This document shows positions 52,695 through 57,626 of a stretch of 57,626 nt of DNA, one piece after another. Every line of letters starts with the position of its first letter. Positions within the stretch are counted from its first letter, which is position 1. The notes beneath the pieces were generated by a model. It saw only the letters and a list, made by a program, of their open reading frames with translations, was not told the DNA's origin and searched no databases. Made by a program: the position numbers and the translations under genes. The DNA is from Salinarimonadaceae bacterium (lineage in GTDB: Bacteria; Pseudomonadota; Alphaproteobacteria; Rhizobiales; Beijerinckiaceae). Location of the stretch: NCBI GenBank assembly GCA_007693435.1, contig REDO01000060.1, forward strand, positions 1 to 57,626. The letters are read 5' to 3'.

Positions 52695-52712
52695 ATTCGG
52701 CATGGTGGAAGG

Positions 52713-53201
52713 ATGTTGACCATAGAAGCGATCAGCAACTATGCGGAAGCCCTCCATTCCGGCGTCGTCGTCACGGAACCCGTGCTGGACGACGGTGGCC
52801 CGCGGATCATTTACGCCAACCCGGCGATGGAGAAACTGACGGGTTACTCGCGGGACGCGCTGATCGGCTCCACGCCGCGTGTTCTGCAGGGCAAGGCGAC
52901 GAGCCGCTTCACCCTCAAGGCGCTCGGCCAGGCGTTGCGGGCGGGGCGGCCATTCCACACCTGCGTGACCAATTACCGCGCCGACGGCGAAGCCTATCTC
53001 TGCGAAATCGACATCCGCCCCGTGTTCGGCCCGGACGGGCGGATCGAGCGCTTCATCGCGTTCGAGCGTGAGGTCGTGCGGCGGCGCGTGCGGGTGCGGC
53101 CCGGCCGGAACGCGCGGTACAAGCCGATCGACCAGCGCGTCGCTGCGGAAGCCGAGGGTCCCCTCGCGCGTTTCGCCTGCTTCGCCTCGCCGCTCGACTG
53201 A
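52713..53201 (+). CDS. PAS-domain-only protein, LOV-like without the photoactive cysteine
   Basis: A 162-residue soluble protein with one PAS domain at about residues 8-120 and a basic tail with VRRRVRVRPGR. Sequence is of the LOV/PAS type: YANPAMEKLTGYSRDALIG, then STPRVLQGKATS where true LOV domains have N-C-R-F-L-Q-G. So the flavin-reactive Cys is absent. FIAFEREV closes the domain. No output domain is attached, so it must act on a partner. The ATG at 52713 follows TGGAAGG. It converges with the DUF305 gene nine bases away. Confidence 0.82.
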   Translation: MLTIEAISNYAEALHSGVVVTEPVLDDGGPRIIYANPAMEKLTGYSRDALIGSTPRVLQGKATSRFTLKALGQALRAGRPFHTCVTNYRADGEAYLCEIDIRPVFGPDGRIERFIAFEREVVRRRVRVRPGRNARYKPIDQRVAAEAEGPLARFACFASPLD

Positions 53202-53210
53202 AGCGCCCTT

Positions 53211-53615
53211 TCAGCGCGCTCCGCGCCTCTCAAGGAAATCGCGCATGAATGCGATTTCCTTTTCCTGCGCCTCCACGATCTCCCGCGCAAGCGCGCGCAG
53301 TTCCTCGTCCTGCGAATGTTCGAGCACGACCTGCGCCATGGCCACCGCGCCCTCGTGATGCGGGATCATGCCGCGCACGAAATCGATATCGACGTCGTTC
53401 TCGTAGGCGATATCCATGTCGTTGTGCATGCGCTCGTTGATGGCGCGGAACGCCTTCGTCGCCTCGCTATCGGTCTCGTTGGCGGCCTGGGCGCCGTGCG
53501 CTCCGTGGTCCCCGTGTGCCCCATGCGCGCCGTGCCCGCCTTGGGCGAAAGCCGGCGCAAGCCCTATGGCGAATAGCAGCCCGAAAGCGGCGGCGGCGAT
53601 CTTCATCGAGCCCAT
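53211..53615 (-). CDS. DUF305 family secreted protein with His/Gly repeat
   Basis: A 134-residue exported protein. A signal peptide of about 24 residues ends at AFAQ. Then comes a His/Gly repeat ([16 protein letters not shown], about 26-41) and one DUF305 domain with the hallmark [13 protein letters not shown] (from residue 83) and a preceding HNDM. DUF305 proteins are ferritin-like helical bundles often linked to copper or other metals. The His repeat supports metal binding, as inference. The ATG at 53615 follows GAGGAAGGA; ATG 53606 is also possible. It lies downstream of the diguanylate cyclase gene. Confidence 0.85.
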   Translation of the reverse strand: MGSMKIAAAAFGLLFAIGLAPAFAQGGHGAHGAHGDHGAHGAQAANETDSEATKAFRAINERMHNDMDIAYENDVDIDFVRGMIPHHEGAVAMAQVVLEHSQDEELRALAREIVEAQEKEIAFMRDFLERRGAR

Positions 53616-53713
53616 ATTTTTTCCTTCCTCGCGAAATACGGCAAGTCGGCGGCGCGGACGCGCCCTCCCGAAAGGTGGGAGGCCAGTCGGCGATTTCAAC
53701 GCCGGAGCGGACT

Positions 53714-55363
53714 TCAGAGCGCGACGCGAAGACGGGCGTCGTCGATCTCCGGCGGCGGATCGACATGCACGACGCAGCGATTCCGCCCGCCGTTCTTCGC
53801 CTCGTAAAGCGCGCGGTCGGCGGCGATGCGAAGCGCTTCGGGCGATCCGCCGCGGCAGGGATAGACCAACGCCGCCCCGACGCTCACGGTGACACGGCCA
53901 AGCGGCGTGTCGGCGCGCTCCAGGACGCGGTCGAAAACCTGCGTGCGCACGATTTCCGCGACGACGCCCAGATGCTCGGGCGGGAGGCCCGGCAGAAGCA
54001 CGGCGAATTCCTCGCCGCCGCACCGCGCCACGAGGTCTTCCGAGCGAAGGGCCGCGATGGCCAGGGCGTCTGCGACCTGCTTGAGGCAGCGGTCGCCGGC
54101 CGGATGACCGTAATTGTCGTTGTAGAGCTTGAAATGGTCGATATCGATGGCCACGACAGCCATCGGCTCGCCATCGCCCGCCATGCGCTCCCAAGCCTCC
54201 TCAAGGGACTCGTCGAAGCGGCGGCGATTGGCGAGGCCGGTCAGCGGATCCGAATGGGCCAGCGCTTCAAGGCGAAGGTTCGCAGCGACGAGCTCCGCCT
54301 CCTTGGCGTCGAGGCGCGCCTGCGCGGCGTCAAGCGCGACCTTGCGATCCTCGAGCGCGCTGGCCATGCCGTTGAACGCGCTGGCCAGAACGGCGAATTC
54401 GCTTCGGGCGTTGAACCGATCCGACACGGCGCGGGCGGTGAAGTCTCCTGACGCGAATGAATCCGCGATCTGCCGCAGATCATCGATGGGCGCGAGCAGC
54501 AGCCGCCTTCCGACGACGTAACCCGTCAAAGCGACAAGCAGGAGCAGGGCGATGAGGATCGTATAGCCTCGCAACGCCAGCCGATCGATATCCGCGAGCA
54601 CCGACGCGAGGTCGGAGCTGACGACGACGCTCGCCCCGTCTCCGGGAAGCGAGGCGCTCCCGGCGATGGCGTCGCCGGGAGCGCCGATGCGGCTTTCCCC
54701 GAAAACGATGAGCGGCGTTCCCGACGCGCTGGCGAGCAAGACCTTGGCGGATCGGCGCTCACTCAGTTCTACGGCGAAGCGGCGGAACCACCCGGCGTCG
54801 ATCGCGGCGACGTAGAGTTTCTCTCCGGGACCGGCAAGGCTGACGAACGAGACGGGCTGACCCGCATCGTCGATCGAGAAGCCCTCGACCGCAAAGCGCG
54901 TATCCTCTTCCTGTCCGGAGGAGGCGCGCGATAACGACATCCGTCGTCCGACGAGACGCTCGTCGGACGCACAGATCACCCGCCCGTCCGTATCCAGAAC
55001 ACGGATGTCGCCGGCGATGTCGCGCGACGCATCGACGCCGCGCAGATACGCTCCGCAGGTCGGTCCGTCGCCGGTTGCGACAGGAGGCGTGCGTGAGACG
55101 AGCGCCAGAACGGTCCTGGCCCGGTCGAGCGCCTCGCGGTAAGCGGCCGCACCCAGCTCCGCCTCCGCCGCCGCGACGCTTCGCGCCTCGTTGATCCGGT
55201 CGCTGCGCGCGTCGCGCAAGGTCTGCGCCTGAAACAGCGCGAGGGGCGATATTGCGATGAGAAAAAATATGAACAGGCGCGCACGAATGCTGCCGAGAAA
55301 ATGGGCGAAGCCATTCCTCGTTCGCGCAGAAAAACCCCGAATTTCCCCGACGGCAATTTTCAT
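53714..55363 (-). CDS. Membrane diguanylate cyclase with periplasmic sensor and HAMP
   Basis: A 549-residue inner-membrane enzyme making c-di-GMP. Order: TM1 about 27-47, periplasmic Cache-like sensor about 50-262, TM2 about 265-287, HAMP about 288-342, a coiled helix about 340-368, GGDEF domain about 370-535. The active-site loop reads GGEEF (449-453). An RxxD inhibition site (RSED, 440-443) sits five residues before it, so product feedback is likely. There is no EAL domain. The start ATG at 55363 gives [10 protein letters not shown]. The sensed ligand is unknown. Confidence 0.94.
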   Translation of the reverse strand: MKIAVGEIRGFSARTRNGFAHFLGSIRARLFIFFLIAISPLALFQAQTLRDARSDRINEARSVAAAEAELGAAAYREALDRARTVLALVSRTPPVATGDGPTCGAYLRGVDASRDIAGDIRVLDTDGRVICASDERLVGRRMSLSRASSGQEEDTRFAVEGFSIDDAGQPVSFVSLAGPGEKLYVAAIDAGWFRRFAVELSERRSAKVLLASASGTPLIVFGESRIGAPGDAIAGSASLPGDGASVVVSSDLASVLADIDRLALRGYTILIALLLLVALTGYVVGRRLLLAPIDDLRQIADSFASGDFTARAVSDRFNARSEFAVLASAFNGMASALEDRKVALDAAQARLDAKEAELVAANLRLEALAHSDPLTGLANRRRFDESLEEAWERMAGDGEPMAVVAIDIDHFKLYNDNYGHPAGDRCLKQVADALAIAALRSEDLVARCGGEEFAVLLPGLPPEHLGVVAEIVRTQVFDRVLERADTPLGRVTVSVGAALVYPCRGGSPEALRIAADRALYEAKNGGRNRCVVHVDPPPEIDDARLRVAL

Positions 55364-55439
55364 CGTGAGACTCGCCTTCGACGGCGACGTTAAGGCGGCC
55401 TCGTTTAGGACAAGTTACAAATCAAAGAAAAATCGACGC

Positions 55440-56498
55440 TTATCGGAGATTTTCATCACCAACCTTATGTTGTTTTTCGGCGGGAAAAAGCAAAGGAAGC
55501 GCGAATCCTATTCCGATGAACCGGACGATGTGATGTACGCCGACATAAAGAGGCTCGAGACCGAGCACCAGCGCGAGAACGATCATGGATTCGACTGCGC
55601 CGGGCGAAAAGGCCACCAGTGCGACCGCGAAGTCGATCCCGACGATCAGCACGGCGAGGCAGGCGAAGAAAACCGAGACGCCTAGCCCGATGACGAACGA
55701 GCCGAGGGCTGCGCGATAGAGCGCGGGCAGCGAAGCCCGGTCGATCGAGCAAACGCGCTCTCCGATCAGGATGCCGATCGTCATGAAGGCCGCCGAGGCT
55801 ACTTCGGGAGCGACCGTCCCGGGCGCCAACTCCGTCAGATGCAGAAAGCTGCTGGCGACGGTGCCGCCGAGCAGCAAAGGCGCCGCGACGCGCCAGCGCT
55901 CGAACAGAAGCCCGAGGACGAGCCCGGCGCCGATCATGAGGATAAACGCATGGGGCGTCGCGAGCCCCGGAGGCGCGGCTGCGGCCTCGAACTCGGTTGC
56001 GCCGCCAGTGGCGAACGAGGCGGCGAAGGGCAGAACCGCGATCAGTACGAGGAGCCGGAAGGCCTGCACGGCGAGAATGCGCGTCGTGTCGGCGTTTCGC
56101 GAGAGCCCGACAGCGACGACGGCGGTGAGGGCGCCGGGCAACGACGCCAGAACGGCGTCGTCACGCGTCCAGCCGTGAAAGCGGATCAGGAAAACCGCGC
56201 TCGTAGCCGTCACCGTCGCGACGGACATCGCGAGAAGCAGGATGCTCAGCGGGTAGGTGGCGGCCGCCGCCATCGCCTCCGGCGTGATCGCGGCGCCCAT
56301 GACGACTCCCGAAACCAGCATGGCTGCGTCGATGAAAGGTCGCGGGAGGAGGCGCTTGAATCCCAAGAGCCCCCAGACGATCGTGCCGGCCATCGCGCCG
56401 GAGAACCAGGCCGCGGGCACGCCGAGCGTATCGAAAACGAACCCGAAGAGAATGGCCGCGAGAAACTTGCCGGCGTGGGAAAAAGGGATTGCGGTCAC
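55440..56498 (-). CDS. AbrB-like membrane protein (COG3180, 'ammonia monooxygenase' family)
   Basis: A 352-residue polytopic membrane protein of the AidB/AbrB duplication family, often annotated as a transcriptional regulator or putative ammonia monooxygenase, although it is neither by sequence. It has about ten helices in two repeats. Features are LGVPAAWFSGAMAGTIVWG, SLPGALTAVVAVG and its second-half equivalent FSPGAVESMIVLAL. The start is GTG at 56498. It is probably a transporter of unknown substrate. A FixK-like box (56513-56526) lies just upstream. Confidence 0.82.
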   Translation of the reverse strand: MTAIPFSHAGKFLAAILFGFVFDTLGVPAAWFSGAMAGTIVWGLLGFKRLLPRPFIDAAMLVSGVVMGAAITPEAMAAAATYPLSILLLAMSVATVTATSAVFLIRFHGWTRDDAVLASLPGALTAVVAVGLSRNADTTRILAVQAFRLLVLIAVLPFAASFATGGATEFEAAAAPPGLATPHAFILMIGAGLVLGLLFERWRVAAPLLLGGTVASSFLHLTELAPGTVAPEVASAAFMTIGILIGERVCSIDRASLPALYRAALGSFVIGLGVSVFFACLAVLIVGIDFAVALVAFSPGAVESMIVLALVLGLEPLYVGVHHIVRFIGIGFALPLLFPAEKQHKVGDENLR

Positions 56499-56512
56499 GA
56501 TTTCGTCGGGCC

Positions 56513-56526
56513 TTGCGTTCGATCAA
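56513..56526. promoter_or_regulatory. Possible FixK/FNR-type box upstream of the AbrB-like gene
   Basis: TTGC-GTTCGA-TCAA fits the relaxed rhizobial FixK box TTG(A/C)-N6-(T/G)CAA. It is only 15-28 bp before the GTG start, too close for class II activation of a normal leader, so it may be chance. A Crp/Fnr-type gene is the upstream neighbour. Confidence 0.3.
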
Positions 56527-56760
56527 TGCCGCCCGCGGCTGCGCAGTTATGAAAGGATCACGGCGGAACGCTTGCGGGCTGGGATCGCCGTAGGCGCCCG
56601 GCGCGGTCTCGGGGGAGTCGCGTCGGGCGCGCTTCGCTTATCGTTGTTTTGGGTCGAGGAGGATAGTCCGACGAACGCGCGATCGACATGCGCACAGCGC
56701 AAGGCGAACAGCTGTCGGAAAGCAGGGCAAGGAGCCCGGCAAGGAGCCCGCAAACTGTCT

Positions 56761-57486
56761 TCAGTGCGAGCCGGTCATGCGGCAGAGCCGACAGACCTGC
56801 GGAATAGTCACGCTGTCCTGCCGTTCATAGGCGACGACGCCGCCGCGCTTGAGCGCCGAGAAAGAGCGGCTCACGGTTTCGATGGTCAAGCCGAGATAAT
56901 CCGCGATTTCCTGCCTGGTCATGGGCAGATCGACCTTGGCGCTGTCGGACACGTCGCTTGGGCCGTGGCACGAGCGACCGCCTCGATCGGGCACGAGACG
57001 CATGATGAATGTCGCCACCCGCTCCTGCGCGGACTTGCGCCCAAGCAGCAGAGCGTGGTCGTGAAGCATGCAGAGCTGCCGGCGCAGGCGCTCGAAGACG
57101 CGGGTGCGCAACTCCGGATCCGAGTCGAAGCGACGCTTGTCGTGAATCGCGATACGCGCCTTCGTCAGCGCCTCCGCCCCGACATCCGCGACGCCGGACG
57201 GCGAGAGGCCGAACACGTCGCCTGCGCCGAGCACCTCGATGATCTGGCGACGACCGTCCGGCAACAGCTTGAACAGCAGCACGCTTCCCTCGATGATCTC
57301 ATGGACGGCGCTGGTCAGGTCGCCTTCTTCGAGGATCGAGGCGCGTGGTCCGAAAGCCGTGACGCGCCCGGTCTCTGCAGGCGTGCGCTTCGCCTCGCCC
57401 TTGAAGGACAGATTCCAGCCCGCGTCGAATTTGGGGTTGGCGTAGTTCGGGCCAATGGGCTGTCGCCGCAGGTTGAGCGCTTCCAT
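56761..57486 (-). CDS. Crp/Fnr family transcriptional regulator (FixK-like)
   Basis: A 241-residue DNA-binding protein with an N-terminal cyclic-nucleotide-type beta-barrel (about 35-140), a dimerisation helix (about 145-175) and a C-terminal winged helix (about 180-232). The recognition helix reads TIETVSRSFSALK, with the E-x2-SR pattern of FNR/FixK specificity (TTGAT-type sites). The N-terminal cysteine set that binds a 4Fe-4S cluster in FNR is absent, so it is FixK-like and not an oxygen-sensing FNR. A CRLC motif sits near the C-terminus. The ATG at 57486 gives MEALNLRRQPIG; the longer frame is rejected. Confidence 0.9.
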   Translation of the reverse strand: MEALNLRRQPIGPNYANPKFDAGWNLSFKGEAKRTPAETGRVTAFGPRASILEEGDLTSAVHEIIEGSVLLFKLLPDGRRQIIEVLGAGDVFGLSPSGVADVGAEALTKARIAIHDKRRFDSDPELRTRVFERLRRQLCMLHDHALLLGRKSAQERVATFIMRLVPDRGGRSCHGPSDVSDSAKVDLPMTRQEIADYLGLTIETVSRSFSALKRGGVVAYERQDSVTIPQVCRLCRMTGSH

Positions 57487-57597
57487 GACGTATTCCTTGA
57501 ATTCGTCCGGGGGATCGGAGCGTTGATGTCGCGATGATCGGCCGGCGGCAAGCCGCGCGCATCCGGATTCGCCCGTAAGCACTGCACCCGAGGCGCC

Positions 57598-57626
57598 TCA
57601 GATCATGGCGGCGAGCGCGTCGGGCG
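57598..57626 (-). CDS. Possible 3' end of an unidentified gene at the window edge
   Basis: An open frame on the minus strand enters from the right edge and ends PDALAAMI-stop at 57598-57600. It is too short to identify, and it could be chance. Confidence 0.2.

Larger units (their letters stand above)
52379..52712. other. Divergent regulatory region between TRAP receptor and PAS genes
   Basis: A 334-bp gap. The right half holds a sigma-70-like promoter for the PAS gene (52619-52647), a perfect inverted repeat over its -10/start (52645-52667) and a second hairpin just before the ribosome site (52674-52694). The left half must hold the TRAP receptor promoter, which I could not assign. No gene is supported. 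Confidence 0.55.

Noticed and set aside
51284..52738. Longer N-terminus for the TRAP receptor (start at 52738)
   Set aside because: It would place the Tat signal peptide over 100 residues inside the protein; the ATG at 52378 has a GGAGGGTA ribosome site directly upstream.

Overview
The window is a high-G+C alphaproteobacterial chromosome segment, most likely from the Hyphomicrobiales (Rhizobiales). The evidence is conserved gene order and family content: a full 14-gene nuo operon followed by birA, an RNase J gene, methylmalonyl-CoA epimerase and a DUF1467 gene; purMN next to hdaA and ppk1-ppx; tig-clpP-clpX-lon-hupB; glnB-glnA; Usg, ExoD and HdaA family proteins. I cannot name the genus from sequence alone.

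Layout. 1-1317: groES-groEL (groEL cut by the window edge) under a CIRCE element. 1318-4380: usg, exoD and a membrane GGDEF-EAL protein. 4467-6160: purM-purN. 6312-12581: a plus-strand run of CDP-alcohol phosphatidyltransferase, AI-2E family permease, hdaA, ppk1 and ppx, followed by a candidate stand-alone small RNA with its own promoter and intrinsic terminator. 12934-31575: a long minus-strand block, nuoA to nuoN, birA, rnj, mce and DUF1467, with one unrecognised small membrane protein between nuoH and nuoI. 31829-33753: HdeA-like and PilZ proteins, tRNA-Asp, a broken response-regulator fragment and tRNA-Val. 33885-40893: hupB, lon, clpX, clpP, tig and tRNA-Leu, a protein-quality-control cluster. 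41014-46277: a 48-residue membrane protein, NAD(P)HX repair enzyme, glnB-glnA and a MATE exporter. 46408-57486: accessory functions, namely an M20 peptidase, TRAP transporter genes split by a DMT exporter, a PAS-only protein, a DUF305 protein, a diguanylate cyclase, an AbrB-like membrane protein and a Crp/Fnr regulator.

Functional themes are aerobic respiration (complex I), proteostasis and heat shock (GroESL, Lon, ClpXP, trigger factor; a CIRCE site and a sigma-32-like promoter), nitrogen assimilation (PII, glutamine synthetase), polyphosphate turnover, and c-di-GMP signalling (two cyclase-type proteins and a PilZ receptor).

I found no insertion sequence, prophage, CRISPR array, defence island or secondary-metabolite cluster. 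Most of the window is core genome. The points most worth a second look are the candidate small RNA after ppx, the small membrane protein inside the nuo operon, the palindrome over the promoter of the PAS-only gene, and the response-regulator remnant between two tRNA genes. None of these is shown here to be a new system.
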